Source: AP-15 sp963703855 (lineage in GTDB: Bacteria > Pseudomonadota > Alphaproteobacteria > ATCC43930 > CGMCC-115725). Taken from it: a DNA stretch of 64,000 nucleotides. The stretch spans positions 62,001 through 126,000 of the forward strand of contig CAVPFW010000008.1 in the NCBI GenBank assembly GCA_963703855.1, read 5' to 3'. Both the position numbers and the translations under genes were made by a program. Of the stretch, positions 45,425-55,245 are shown one piece after another. The number at the start of each line of letters is the position of its first letter. Position 1 is the first letter of the stretch. The notes below the pieces were generated by a model. It did not search any database, was not told the DNA's origin, and saw only the letters and a list, made by a program, of their open reading frames with translations.

Positions 45425-46756
45425 TCAGGCGCGAACCGGGGTGGGAACCGCCGGATCGAGAATCCGCAGGTCGGGCCGCAGGCGCAACGCAAGCCCGGCG
45501 CCGACCAGCAGCAACGCGATCGACCCGAGGAAGGGCAAGGTCCAGCTCCCGGTCACATCGATGGCGTAGCCGAACGCCCAGGGCGAGATGATACCGGCGA
45601 GGCCGAAGCCGAAATTCATGATGCCGCTGGCCGAGCCGGCATGTTCGGGCGCGATATCCATCGGCACCGACCAGATCGGAGCCACGACCAGTTCGACGCA
45701 GAAGAACGCCAATGACAGGCACAGCGCGACCACCGTCAGATCGTGCACCAGCACGACCGGGATCATAAACAGAAACCCGCCGAACAGGCCGCCGGCGATG
45801 ACCCGGCAGCGCGCCGCGCGCAAATTCCCGGTGCGTCTGAGGATGCGGTCGCTGACCACGCCGCCGAGGGTGTCGCCGATCACGCCCGAAAGGAACACGC
45901 CGGCCGAGAACAATGCTGAATTCTTCAGATTGAGATGAAAATTCTGGAAGAAGAACGAGGGAATCCAGCTGAGGAACAGCCACAGGGTCCAGCCGTAGCA
46001 GAAATCCACGGCGGTAACCGGCATAACCCGCCGTGCGAGGTCGAGCCAGGGCACCTTTGGCCGTTCGCCAGCAGGTTTCCGCCCGACAGCCAGCCGCTCG
46101 AGCTCGGCCGCGGTCACGCGGGGATGCGCGCGCGGGTCGTCGCGGAAAAACCAGACCCAAACCGCCATCCAGATCAGGCTGGCGGCGCCCAGCACGACAA
46201 AGGAACCGCGCCACGAGAGCGACACGATCAGCCAGGCGATCAGCGGCGGGGTCAACGCATTGCCCACGCGCGAGAAGGAATGGGTGATGCCCTGCGCGAA
46301 GCCCCATTGTGCGGGCGGCATCCACGCCGCCATCGCCCGCGTCGCCGTCGGAAACGCCGCACCCTCGCCAAAACCGAGGGCAATCCGCACGGCGACCAGC
46401 GACGCGAGCCCGCCCACAGCGCCGGTCAGCGCCGTCGCGACGCACACGACCAGCCCTGAAGCCGCGAGCGTTGCGCGCGGGCCGAATTTGTCGCCCAGCC
46501 AGCCGCCGACCAGCTGGAACAGAGCATAAGGATAGGCAAAGGCGGAAAACGCAAAGCCGAGCGAGGTATTGCTGAGACCGAGATCGTGTTTGATCAGGGG
46601 TGCGGCCGTCGAGATGTTCACCCTGTCGACATAGAAGAGCATGTACATCAGGCACAGCAGCATCAGCACCTGATTGGGGACGCTGTTCCAGGCCGAGCGT
46701 CTCAGCGCTGGGGCGGTCGTCGCCGTCGCATTCTCCGTCGGGTCGCGTGTCGTCAT
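45425..46756 (-). CDS. MFS transporter, anion:cation symporter (ACS) family-like
   Basis: 443 residues with 12 predicted helices. MFS motif A-like GWLGDKFGPRATLAASG after TM2, FGEGAAFPTATRAMAAWMPPAQWGFAQGITHSFSRVG, and a VNISTAAPLIKHDLGLSNTSLG N-terminus typical of ACS members that import organic anions such as phthalate, tartrate or glucarate. It is oriented with the two periplasmic binding-protein genes upstream. The substrate is unknown. Confidence 0.87.
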   Translation of the reverse strand: MTTRDPTENATATTAPALRRSAWNSVPNQVLMLLCLMYMLFYVDRVNISTAAPLIKHDLGLSNTSLGFAFSAFAYPYALFQLVGGWLGDKFGPRATLAASGLVVCVATALTGAVGGLASLVAVRIALGFGEGAAFPTATRAMAAWMPPAQWGFAQGITHSFSRVGNALTPPLIAWLIVSLSWRGSFVVLGAASLIWMAVWVWFFRDDPRAHPRVTAAELERLAVGRKPAGERPKVPWLDLARRVMPVTAVDFCYGWTLWLFLSWIPSFFFQNFHLNLKNSALFSAGVFLSGVIGDTLGGVVSDRILRRTGNLRAARCRVIAGGLFGGFLFMIPVVLVHDLTVVALCLSLAFFCVELVVAPIWSVPMDIAPEHAGSASGIMNFGFGLAGIISPWAFGYAIDVTGSWTLPFLGSIALLLVGAGLALRLRPDLRILDPAVPTPVRA

Positions 46757-46829
46757 GTTAAGCCGCCAACTCCATCATCGAAAAGCCAAGCCTGTTCTCT
46801 CGTGAACCCGCCCTTTTTCGCCGGCAACG

Positions 46830-48462
46830 TCAACGATCAATCCAGACATCGGTCAAATCCTGACCGATATACTGGCTTGGGGTCATGTTCCAGCCTTTGA
46901 CGTTAGCCGTCGTGGCGACAATCCGGTTGTACCAGAGGATCGGCACGGTGTAGGCCTGGGTCAGCGCCCGGCGCTCGAATTCGCGGACGATGCGCAGGCG
47001 TTCGCGCGGGTCGGCGGTGATCGCCTGTCCGATGTACAGCGCATCGAGATAGCGGTCCGTCGAGCCGGAGTAGTTCACCGGCGAAAGATCGCGCGACACA
47101 TATTTCGTCAGCTGCAGAGTCGGATCGTCGAAATAATCGCCGATAAAGTCGATCGCCGCGTCGAAATCCCCGCGTTCCAATGCCTGGGTCCAGTCTTTCA
47201 GGTTCAGCTTCTTTTGTGCTACGGCAAGGCCGATCGCGCGCCAGGCCTCGGCCACGTAATCACCGCCCGGGATCCACGGCATCGGCAGATCGCGGTTGGT
47301 CAGCTCCACCTTCAGCCCCGACACCCCGGCCGCGGCGAGCAGCTGTTTGGCCTCGGCGCGCGAGGCGGCGATGTCGCGCCAATAGCCCGGCAAGGCGGCG
47401 AGCTCAGCCTCCGGCGCGGCCATGCTGAAGCCCGGCCGCATCAACCCGCCGACAAATTTGAGCACGGTCGTTTGCGACAGCGCCTCGGCGCCGTGCCAGC
47501 GGTCGATGGCGAGCGACAGCGCCCGCCGCACCCGCGCATCGTCGTAGGGGTGATGCCTGGTGTTGAAGACGACGAGCAGGTTGAGCAACGTCGGGCTCTC
47601 GTAGATCGCGACTTTGTCACCCATCGATTCGACCAGGTCATCGCGCTCTTTTGGGGTGATGAAGCGGAATTCGGCCATGATACGGCCGTCCTTGAAGCCC
47701 TGGATCACCTTGGCTCCGGTGACGAAATCCGCACGATACCCGTCGAGGTACGGCCGCCCCGGCAGGAAATACCGGTCGAAGCGGCGGCCGCTCCAGTGAT
47801 CGCCCTTCACGTGCTCGACGAAGACGAAAGGCCCGGTCCCGAGCACATGGGTATTCGGGTACAGCGGGTCCGCTTTGAGCTTCGCCGCGCTGTAGATGCA
47901 GTTCCACTCGGAGGCGAAGTTCTGCAGCATCGCCGCCTCCGGCCAATGCAGGTGGAACACGACGGTGAGCGGATCGGGCGTGTCGATCGCCCCGATCGCG
48001 GCATAGTTCACCCGCCGCGCCGAAACCACCCCGGGCGGCGGGCGGACGATCCGCTCATAGCTCGCCTTCACGTCCTGCGCGGTCAGCGGCGAGCCGTCGT
48101 GGAACAATATGTTCGGACGCAGCTTAAATGTGTAGGTGAGCTTGTCCGGCGAAACCGTCCACGAATTCGGCGAGGTCGCCTTCGACCTGCGGATAATTGG
48201 CGGTGTCGAACTTGAGCAGGGTCGAGTAATGCGGCGCGACCGGATGCAGCAGCGCGAACGATACGTTGGCGTGGCAGTCGTAGTTTGGCGGTTCGGCGTC
48301 GACCGCGAATTCGAGCGTGCCGCCGCGCTTGGGAGCAGGGCCGCCAATCGCCGCGCCGTGGACCGCGAAGGAGACGGCGGCAGCGGCGGCAACCGGCATC
48401 AGCCATCGCCGCAGGCCCGCCGCGGTCGAGTCGACCGCCGCTGGAGTGACGCGCTGCCCCAT
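46830..48462 (-). pseudogene. ABC transporter family-5 (peptide/opine-type) substrate-binding protein, frameshifted
   Basis: The frame from ATG 48462 gives the N-terminus with signal peptide (RWLMPVAAAAAVSFAVHGAAIGG) and the SBP_bac_5 start RGGTLEFAVDAEPPNYDCHANVSFALL...PHYSTLLKFD. At about 48165 one extra T (GAATTCG for GAATCG) moves homology to the next frame. That frame continues ESWTVSPDKLTYTFKLRPNILFHDGSPLTAQDVKASYERI and runs to the stop at 46830. Otherwise the gene is full length. No permease or ATPase genes follow. Like the SDR and thiE lesions, it could be a sequence error. Confidence 0.85.
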
Positions 48463-48505
48463 TTGCGAGGTGCAGATCGGCATGTGGCGGGCTGGAGCCG
48501 ATGCC

Positions 48506-49651
48506 TTACCGCGCCTGGCCTTTCTGCCAATTCTCGAACTGGCCGAACAGCTCTTCTTTTTGCTGCTGGGACATCGGCGTCCCGCCGGTGGCCTGCTGCC
48601 GCTCGTCGATAAAGCGTGCAAAGATCGCCTTCAAATCCTGCTGATTGGGGGAGGCGGCCACCGGGGCATTGCGTTGCAGCCACTGCGCCGCGGCCGGGAA
48701 CCGCCGCCAGCCGGGGAGCTCGGCCGCGATATTGACCTCCCGCCATTTGGGATGATGGCCCGGAGCGACGAGCGTCTCGAAGCCGGTAAAGAAGGCATCG
48801 ACGAAATTGACGACGTTGCGGTACCGCTCCGAGAGCGGTTGGAGGTTTGCCGCCGCCATGACCGCGCCGACCGCAACTGTGTCGACCGGCTGGTCCGGCG
48901 CCACCAGCCCCGGATAATCCGCGGCGGTCAGGCGGGTCGGCACATAAGCCGCCGTCACCGTCGAATTGACCGGGATCGCCAGGAAATGCAGCCCGCTCTG
49001 ACTATCGAGGCCGCGGAACAGCGGCGCAGGCTTGCCGGCGACAAAGGCCAGAGCCGCGATCTCGCCGCGACGCAGCTTGTCGAGCGCGACCTCCTGATCG
49101 TCGTTGGCGGCAACGATCGGGATGCGCAACAGATTGAACAGCTGGCTCGCGGTGATTTCGGTGCCGGCCCCGCGCAGATCGACATTGACCTTCTGATTGG
49201 CAAGATCGGCGACAGTCCGGATGTCGCGGCGGGCCAACAGATGAAACTCTTCGTTGTAGAGCTTGGCAACATAAGTGATCCGATACTCGATGCCCGGAAA
49301 AAGGTTCTGCTGCCGGGCGTAGTTGAGGACGTCGTCCTGCAGGATCGCGAGGTCGATGCCGCGGAGAAGATCGAGGTCGGCGATGTTCTGCAACGCCCCC
49401 TTGCCGACAATCGGCAACACTCGACGAGTGGCGCCGTCATCGATGACATTGGCCAGATCCTCGGCGATGCGCACCGAGGTTCCGGCAGCGCGTCCGGTCT
49501 CGAGCTCGACGACGCCGCGGTTGACGGCAACCCCCGGCGCCGGCGCGGCATAGCGCGCCGCGTTGGCCGAGGCACCCCAAAGCATCAGCAGCGCCGCAAA
49601 TGCGGCGGCTGCTGGTATCGCCCTCTTCACGCTGCCGGCTGACTGACCCAT
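48506..49651 (-). CDS. TAXI-family TRAP transporter solute-binding protein
   Basis: 381 residues with a signal peptide (AIPAAAAFAALLMLWGASANA) and the TAXI receptor fold: GRAAGTSVRIAEDLANVID, LRGIDLAILQDDVL, YVAKLYNEEFHLLARRDI, VNVDLRGAGTEITASQLF, and AALAFVAGKPAPLFRGL. TAXI proteins capture organic acids such as glutamate for TRAP carriers, but no TRAP membrane subunits are present, so the partner must be elsewhere or the protein is a sensor. Its start lies 2 bases from the end of the upstream gene. Confidence 0.85.
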   Translation of the reverse strand: MGQSAGSVKRAIPAAAAFAALLMLWGASANAARYAAPAPGVAVNRGVVELETGRAAGTSVRIAEDLANVIDDGATRRVLPIVGKGALQNIADLDLLRGIDLAILQDDVLNYARQQNLFPGIEYRITYVAKLYNEEFHLLARRDIRTVADLANQKVNVDLRGAGTEITASQLFNLLRIPIVAANDDQEVALDKLRRGEIAALAFVAGKPAPLFRGLDSQSGLHFLAIPVNSTVTAAYVPTRLTAADYPGLVAPDQPVDTVAVGAVMAAANLQPLSERYRNVVNFVDAFFTGFETLVAPGHHPKWREVNIAAELPGWRRFPAAAQWLQRNAPVAASPNQQDLKAIFARFIDERQQATGGTPMSQQQKEELFGQFENWQKGQAR

Positions 49652-49652
49652 T

Positions 49653-50543
49653 TTATTTTGTCTCGAGGCGTTTCAAGTGAGGTTCGGCCTCGCCCACGCC
49701 GAGGCCGAGGGCCCGACGATACCAGAACAGCGCCTGCGCCGGGTCGCCTGGCAGGCTGCGCAAGCCGACGCTGGCGAGAAATGTCGGATCGAACGTCGCA
49801 CCCACCTGCAGCGCCGCGTGCCCGTCGCCGGCATCGGCCGCACGTTCGTAAAACAGCCGCGCCGAGGCGATGTCGCCGGCGCGCAGATAGACGTCGCCGC
49901 GCGCCAAAAGCTCGGCGGTTTGCCGATCGGGAAGTCGCGGAGCGACGGAAGCCGCCCGATCGGCCGGCGCCGGCGCGCTCGACAGCGCCTTTGGTGCCGG
50001 GCCGGCGACTGCTGCTGCAGCTGCCAAGGTCGGGCGCGGCGCCGTCAGCAACGCCGCGGGGTGGAGTGGCTCGGCCTTTTTGGTCGTCGCCAAAGCTCGT
50101 TCGGGATCAGCGCACGCGGCGGCCCGGATGCGCGGCAAACCGGCCGGCAGCGCGGTCCCGCTCTCGCTGCCCCGGTGCGCCGTCGGCAAGCTCGAGACCA
50201 AGGCGTGGGCCGGCTGCCGAAGCAACGAGACGCCGACGCCGAAGAAAACACCGATCGTTGTCGCGGCAACCAGGCCGACCGAGACCAGGTGGAGGAAGAC
50301 GCCGATTGAAAGCGCGCGGCCGCGGCGCAATTTTGCCGAGATCGGCGGTGCGGCCGGTGGCACCAGCGCGGACAGCAGCCGACCCAACGCTGCATCCCGG
50401 TCCGCGGCGGACCTCAGGAGGGGAACGGCCGGGTCGAACCCCTCGTTCCCCGATCGCAACCGCCCGTCCGAACAGGCAATAGCCGACGCACCCCGCGGCG
50501 GCCAGTTGCAAGCCTCCCCCGAATCGTCTGATTTAAGCTGCAT
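49653..50543 (-). CDS. Membrane-anchored SEL1/TPR-like repeat protein
   Basis: 296 residues from ATG 50543. The N-terminal 75 residues are soluble, one membrane helix follows (ALSIGVFLHLVSVGLVAATTIGVFFGV, about 78-104), then a Pro/Ala-rich stretch, and a C-terminal SEL1-like pair (LLARGDVYLRAGDIASARLFYERAADAGDGHAALQVG; DPAQALFWYRRALGLGVGEAEPHLKRLE). Likely a periplasmic interaction domain tethered to the inner membrane. Co-transcribed with the TAXI gene. Confidence 0.7.
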   Translation of the reverse strand: MQLKSDDSGEACNWPPRGASAIACSDGRLRSGNEGFDPAVPLLRSAADRDAALGRLLSALVPPAAPPISAKLRRGRALSIGVFLHLVSVGLVAATTIGVFFGVGVSLLRQPAHALVSSLPTAHRGSESGTALPAGLPRIRAAACADPERALATTKKAEPLHPAALLTAPRPTLAAAAAVAGPAPKALSSAPAPADRAASVAPRLPDRQTAELLARGDVYLRAGDIASARLFYERAADAGDGHAALQVGATFDPTFLASVGLRSLPGDPAQALFWYRRALGLGVGEAEPHLKRLETK

Positions 50544-50701
50544 AAGTGGCAATCGCAGTCTCCATTACCGCAATGATTGTATTGCGCGACAAACTGCTCA
50601 CTCTACCTGGGCTCGATCATGGGAAAGTTGATGACTCTAACGTCAATTTTAAGTCATAACGCCTTTGCGGTCAAGCCCCGCGCGTATCCAGCCAAAATTT
50701 A

Positions 50702-50729
50702 TTAACCGAGACGAAGGGAATTTGGTTAA
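50702..50729. promoter_or_regulatory. Inverted repeat in the AT-rich gap near 50.7 kb
   Basis: TTAACC (50702-50707), 16 bases, then GGTTAA (50724-50729), inside an AT-rich stretch (50590-50740) that contrasts with its surroundings. TTAA half-sites recall CtrA boxes (TTAA-N7-TTAA), but the spacing is wrong. It may be an operator for the SEL1-TAXI genes. The rest of the gap 50544-50821 shows nothing I can name. Confidence 0.3.
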
Positions 50730-50821
50730 GAACTCTGCCACGCTTTCAATACCGATGCCGGCGGCGGCGTAAACACAAGTGAACTGATCTTCCGATGCTT
50801 GTCGCGACGAAACCGAAAATT

Positions 50822-51088
50822 TCAACCAGCTCGTGCAGGCTTGAGCGTCGCCAACGCCGCCGGCCCGCCCTGGTCAATTTGGCGAGCAGTGGCCGTCGCG
50901 CCACTTGCCGTGCCGGGCATAGCCCGGTGGAACCCAATGCGAGCCCTGCCCGCATCGGGCGTCGACCCGCACCACTTTTGCAGCGGGCGCATGCGCCGCA
51001 AGGCGGCGGACAGAGGGCGCGGCACGGCCACCAAGCTGAGCGCAGCAATGCCGACGACAGCGGCGGCGGTTGATGGCAAGGCGCGCAT
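50822..51088 (-). CDS. Small predicted secreted protein
   Basis: 88 residues. ATG 51088 has a strong AAGGAG 8 bases upstream, and the protein opens with a signal peptide (MRALPSTAAAVVGIAALSLV, cleavage likely after AVPRPLSA). The mature part is basic and holds one Cys. No family recognised. The frame on the opposite strand here is also open, but it has no Shine-Dalgarno and no signal. Confidence 0.45.
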   Translation of the reverse strand: MRALPSTAAAVVGIAALSLVAVPRPLSAALRRMRPLQKWCGSTPDAGRARIGFHRAMPGTASGATATARQIDQGGPAALATLKPARAG

Positions 51089-51130
51089 CTCGACCACTCC
51101 TTGGCCTTCTTCCGGCGGTGCGTTCGAGGA

Positions 51131-51871
51131 TCAGCGCGGGCGCGGGCTGCTCGTCTCCGGCGGCTCTTGCGCGGGATCGACGACGGTCCCGGTAACGGGC
51201 TCGACCCAGACCAGATGATCCACTGTCCCCTTGACCCCCGGCACGTTCTCGGCCGCGACGCGCAGCGCGCGCCGCTCATGCTCGTCGAAGACCACCCCGT
51301 CGAGCTCGACGACCCCGTCCTTGACCGTGATCGTCAACCCGGCCCGCGGCGCCCACGCCGCTTTTTCCAGCTCGGCGAGAACGCGCGCATGGATCTCGTC
51401 GTCGCCGGCAATCGGGGCTTCCTGCGCGTCGAGCGCCCGCGCCAGCGCCGCCAGCAGATCGGCGCGGCTGACAATCCCGACGAGCCTGCCGCTGTCGACC
51501 ACCGGCAGCCGCTTGATGCGGTGGCGCTCCATCAGCGCGACGATGTCGTCGAGCGGCGTGTCCGCGCCGACGGAAACGACCTGGCGGGTCATCAGCTCGT
51601 CGACGACGCGACCGTGGGTCCTGACGTATTCGCTGGCCATCCGCCCCGGACCCAGCACGAATTCGAGCCACTGCCAGTGATGCCTTTCGGTGGCGATCTC
51701 GCTGCGGTGCAACAAATCGCCTTCGGTCAGGATCCCGACCGTGTTGCCGGCGGCATCGAGCACCGGCAGGCCGCTGACATTGTTGTCGAGCATCAGCCGG
51801 ATGGCCTCGCGGATCGGCGCGCTGGGCGCGACCGACACGATGTTGCGGGTCATGACATCCGAGGCCAGCAT
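51131..51871 (-). CDS. CBS-domain protein with C-terminal BON domain
   Basis: 246 residues from ATG 51871 (AGGAG upstream). Two CBS motifs: MLASDVMTRNIVSVAPSAPIREAIRLMLDNNVSGLPVLD..GILTEGDLL and VDELMTRQVVSVGADTPLDDIVALMERHRIKRLPVVD..GIVSRADLL. A BON domain (GLTITVKDGVVELDGVVFDEHERRALRVAAENVPGVKGTVDHLVWV) follows. CBS pairs bind adenine nucleotides and BON binds membranes or osmotic partners, so an energy or stress sensor is likely. Confidence 0.88.
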   Translation of the reverse strand: MLASDVMTRNIVSVAPSAPIREAIRLMLDNNVSGLPVLDAAGNTVGILTEGDLLHRSEIATERHHWQWLEFVLGPGRMASEYVRTHGRVVDELMTRQVVSVGADTPLDDIVALMERHRIKRLPVVDSGRLVGIVSRADLLAALARALDAQEAPIAGDDEIHARVLAELEKAAWAPRAGLTITVKDGVVELDGVVFDEHERRALRVAAENVPGVKGTVDHLVWVEPVTGTVVDPAQEPPETSSPRPR

Positions 51872-51920
51872 GCGGCGTCTCCTGTGGCTCGGCCGAATCT
51901 GCCGGGGGGCGGAGCGGGCG

Positions 51921-53132
51921 TCAATCTTGCCGAGCAGCGGCGGCCAGCGCCGCAACGCCCGGCAGCTCGCGGCCTTCCAGCCATTCGAGAAAGGCGCCGC
52001 CCGCGGTCGAGACATAGGAGAGCCGGTCGACCAGGCCAGCGGCAGCGAGCGCGGCAACCGTGTCGCCGCCGCCGGCGACGCTGCGCAGCCGACCGGCCCC
52101 TGTAAGCTCGGCGACCTTACCCGCCACCGCCGCCGTGCCGCGGTCGAAGGGCGGCGTCTCGAAGGCGCCGAGCGGTCCGTTCCAGACGAGGGTGCGGACC
52201 TCGTCGAGCGCCGCGCCGATGCGCGCCACCGTGGCCGGGCCGATGTCGAGGATCATCATGTCGTCGGCGACGGCATCGATCCCGACACAGCGCGAGGGGG
52301 CGGTGCGCGAAAGCTCGGCGGCGACGACGGCATCCTCGGGCAGGATGACCCGGCAATCGCGCTCGGCCGCGAGGGCGAGGATCCGGCGCGCGCTCTCGGC
52401 CATGTCGCGTTCGCACAGCGAGCGGCCGACCGCGGTGCCCTGCGCATAGAGCAGGGTGTTCGCCATCGCCCCGCCGACCGCCAGGACATCGGCCTTGCCG
52501 ACGATAAAGCGCAACAGGTCGAGCTTGGTCGAGACCTTGGCCCCGCCGACCAGCGCCGCGACCGGGCGAGCCGGGTGCTCGAGCGCCGCCGACAATGCCT
52601 CGAGCTCGGCCTCCATCGCCTTGCCGGCAGCCGCCGGCAGCAGATGCGCGAGCGCGTCGATCGACGCATGCGCACGATGCGCCGCCGAAAACGCGTCGTC
52701 GACATAGACTTCGCCGAGCGCAGCCAGCGCGCGCGCAAACTCCGGTGAATTTGCCTCCTCGCCCGGGTGAAAGCGGAGGTTTTCGAGGAGCGCCACCTGC
52801 CCCGGCCGCAACGCGGCGACGACCCGCTGCGCCGGCTCGCCAATGCAGTCCGCGGCAAACGCGACCTCGCGGCCGCCGAGCGCCTGCCGCAGCGGCGCGA
52901 TCACCGGGCGCAGCGACAGCCCCGGGTCGGGTCTGCCTTGCGGCCGGCCGAAATGCGACATCACGACGACCGCCGCGCCCCTGTCGATCAGCGCCTCGAT
53001 CGTGGGCGCCAGCCGCTCGATCCGGGTCGCGTCGGTGACTGCGCCGTCCTTGACCGGGACATTCAGGTCGGCACGCACCAGCACCCGCTTGCCGCGTACA
53101 TCGATGTCGTCGAGGGTCAGGAATTTGGCCAT
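51921..53132 (-). CDS. pgk: Phosphoglycerate kinase
   Basis: 403 residues from ATG 53132 with GGAGGAG upstream. N-terminal signature VRADLNVPVKDG, SHFGRPQG, ALLENLRFHPGEEANSPEFA, a GGAKVSTKLDLL nucleotide-side motif, and TLVWNGPLGAFETPPFDRGT and AGGGDTVAAL near the C-terminus. Makes ATP from 1,3-bisphosphoglycerate. Standing apart from gap and fba, which are often clustered with it. Confidence 0.96.
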   Translation of the reverse strand: MAKFLTLDDIDVRGKRVLVRADLNVPVKDGAVTDATRIERLAPTIEALIDRGAAVVVMSHFGRPQGRPDPGLSLRPVIAPLRQALGGREVAFAADCIGEPAQRVVAALRPGQVALLENLRFHPGEEANSPEFARALAALGEVYVDDAFSAAHRAHASIDALAHLLPAAAGKAMEAELEALSAALEHPARPVAALVGGAKVSTKLDLLRFIVGKADVLAVGGAMANTLLYAQGTAVGRSLCERDMAESARRILALAAERDCRVILPEDAVVAAELSRTAPSRCVGIDAVADDMMILDIGPATVARIGAALDEVRTLVWNGPLGAFETPPFDRGTAAVAGKVAELTGAGRLRSVAGGGDTVAALAAAGLVDRLSYVSTAGGAFLEWLEGRELPGVAALAAAARQD

Positions 53133-53193
53133 GGGCTCCTCCGGCGGTTGCTTTCTTGCCGCCGATCTTAGCGTTGCCGAGGCGATGGCGTCT

Positions 53194-53997
53194 CTATCGG
53201 CTGAGCTCGACCAATGCATCGCGCATCGGTTGGCTCGACACCATGAAGATGCCGCTGAACGGCGTGTCCAGATCCAAGATTACAAAGATCACCGAAGCGA
53301 TCGACAGCGCCGCCAACAGGATCGTGATGTATGAGAGCACGTTGCGCGGCGCGCTCAACCCGAAGCTGGCAAACACGATCACCAGCCAGAAGGCGAGCAC
53401 GATGTAAAACGGCATCGAGATCGAGGTGTGCGCTTCCTCGATCAGCTTCCAGCGCATCCGGCTCAGCCGCTCGAACTGGTTCAGGATGACCAACGCCAAT
53501 CTGCGGTGCATCGGATCCTGCGGCTCGAGCTGGCGCAGATCGATCTCGAGCCGAGCCAGCATGTCCCCGAGGCTGGTGCTCTCGATCGAATTCGCCGATG
53601 GCGGCGCCCCAACTTGTTTCGGATAGTAGTCCCCGGGCGGGCTCGGCTCGGCCGTCCAGGTCGAAGCGATCGCCGCGGCGGTGTAGCTGCGCAGCAGCGC
53701 GCGCGTCGGATCGGCGGCGCTGCCGTATTGCAGCAGCGACCGGTCGAGCTGGATCAGCTGGATGGCGAAGCTTCGCAAATCCTCGTCGACATTGTCGAAC
53801 GACAGCTTGACCGAGCTGGTCAGCAACCCCAGCACCAAGGCGGCAAAAGTCACCAGCATGGTGACGACGAGCCTGATCAGGTCGGTGGTTTCCTGGCTGC
53901 GGTGGCGCTCGGACAAGATCGGCCGCACGAATACGCCGAGAGCGCTGCCGCCGAGCAGGATCAGCAGCAGGATGGCCGCTTCTCCAAGCTCGCTCAT
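53194..53997 (-). CDS. DUF4239 (bestrophin-like domain) membrane protein
   Basis: 267 residues with helices at about 5-28 (LLILLGGSALGVFVRPIL), 42-66 (VVTMLVTFAALVLGLLTSSVKLSF), 195-220 and 225-250. The family pattern has DDLR-like acidic residues (FDNVDEDLRSFAIQLIQLDRSLL) after helix 2. Function unknown; a channel-like fold is proposed for the family. Divergent from the stress-protein gene. Confidence 0.8.
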   Translation of the reverse strand: MSELGEAAILLLILLGGSALGVFVRPILSERHRSQETTDLIRLVVTMLVTFAALVLGLLTSSVKLSFDNVDEDLRSFAIQLIQLDRSLLQYGSAADPTRALLRSYTAAAIASTWTAEPSPPGDYYPKQVGAPPSANSIESTSLGDMLARLEIDLRQLEPQDPMHRRLALVILNQFERLSRMRWKLIEEAHTSISMPFYIVLAFWLVIVFASFGLSAPRNVLSYITILLAALSIASVIFVILDLDTPFSGIFMVSSQPMRDALVELSR

Positions 53998-54282
53998 CAG
54001 CCCCGTCCCCCGTCGACCCGGTTCATGCGCAGGCAGAGCTGGCGCCGGAGCCGCTTACGATGCGCGACCGGGCCGGCGCGCTTCGCAGCGGCGGCGCAGC
54101 TGGTCCGGTCGCGCCGCCCCCGGTTTGCGCCGGTCTCGCCAGCGGTTTATTACCGATTTACGTTTGAGATGCGTCATGTTGCGGCTAGCTGCTTGGTCCG
54201 CGACCGGCGCGGCGGCGATCCGCCCGGCGGCGGAGCGGCCGAACGTGACGACACCTGCATGCGGCGCGCGAAAGGAGACCCG

Positions 54283-55149
54283 ATGATCAAGACCATTCTC
54301 GTTCCCGCGACCGGCAGCGACACGGACACCGCAGTATTCGCCTCGGCCCTTGCCGTTGCGCGCCCCTTCGCCGCCCATCTCGACTTTCTCCACGTCCGCA
54401 TCGACGCGGCGACGATGGCGGTCAGCATGGCCGGCGACGGGGGCGGCGCCGCGACCGTCGGCGGGCTGGTCGACCGGCTCGACGAGGAGGCCACCCGACG
54501 CGAGGGCCGGGCCCGGCAGCTGTTCGAGCAATTCTGCGCACGCGAGGGGCTGGCCATCGCCGACACCCCGCCGGGCCCCTCGGGTGCTTCGGCCGAGTGG
54601 ACGCGGCAGACCGGCTCTGAGCCGTATTGGGTCGCCGAGCACGGGCGCGCCGCCGACCTGATGATCATCGGGCGCCCCGCCGATGGCGAAGGCGTGGCCC
54701 CGGAAACCATCGAGACCGCCGTTCTCGACAGCGGCCGACCGCTGCTGATACCCACCGCCGCGCCGATGACCCGGCTTCCCGAGACCATCGTCATCGCCTG
54801 GAAGGCGACGCGCGAAGCCGCCCATGCGGTGACCGCGGCATTGCCTTTTCTGCAGCTCGCCAAAGAAATCCTGATCCTGACCGTCGCCGAGGAGGAGGAT
54901 CTGTCGAGCGAGGCGGGCAGCCAGCTGATGGCCAATCTGCGCTGGCGCGGGCTGCGGGTCAGGGCCGACCGGCTGCGGCCCGACGAGCGCAGCGCGGCGG
55001 ACACCTTGCTCGCCGCCGCCGCCGAGCGCCAAGCCCTGCTGGTCATGGGCGGATACGGGCACAGCCGGCTGCGCGAGTGGATCTTTGGCGGCTTCACCCG
55101 GCATGTGCTGCAGACGGCGGCGGCGGTGCCGGTTCTGATCGCCCATTGA
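54283..55149 (+). CDS. Universal stress protein (tandem USP domains)
   Basis: 288 residues with AAAGGAGA just before ATG 54283. Two USP units: MIKTILVPATGSDTDTAVFASALAVARPF...ADLMIIGRP (first, poor glycine loop) and PETIVIAWKATREAAHAVTAALPFLQ...LLVMGGYGHSRLREWIFGGFTRHVL (second, with the GGYGHSR/GG nucleotide loop). Found next to phosphoketolase, as USP genes often lie near fermentative or stress enzymes. Confidence 0.88.
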   Translation: MIKTILVPATGSDTDTAVFASALAVARPFAAHLDFLHVRIDAATMAVSMAGDGGGAATVGGLVDRLDEEATRREGRARQLFEQFCAREGLAIADTPPGPSGASAEWTRQTGSEPYWVAEHGRAADLMIIGRPADGEGVAPETIETAVLDSGRPLLIPTAAPMTRLPETIVIAWKATREAAHAVTAALPFLQLAKEILILTVAEEEDLSSEAGSQLMANLRWRGLRVRADRLRPDERSAADTLLAAAAERQALLVMGGYGHSRLREWIFGGFTRHVLQTAAAVPVLIAH

Positions 55150-55245
55150 TGGGGCTGCCGAGGGCGCCAGGCAACAACAAACCTGTCACGGTGTTTGGAT
55201 AGGGAGGCGCCGAACGCGTTTCCCCGCCGCTGAAGGAGCCGCCGG

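Noticed and set aside
50795..51073. 92-codon plus frame opposite the small secreted protein
   Set aside because: Basic, low-complexity text without Shine-Dalgarno. The minus-strand frame has both a signal peptide and AAGGAG.
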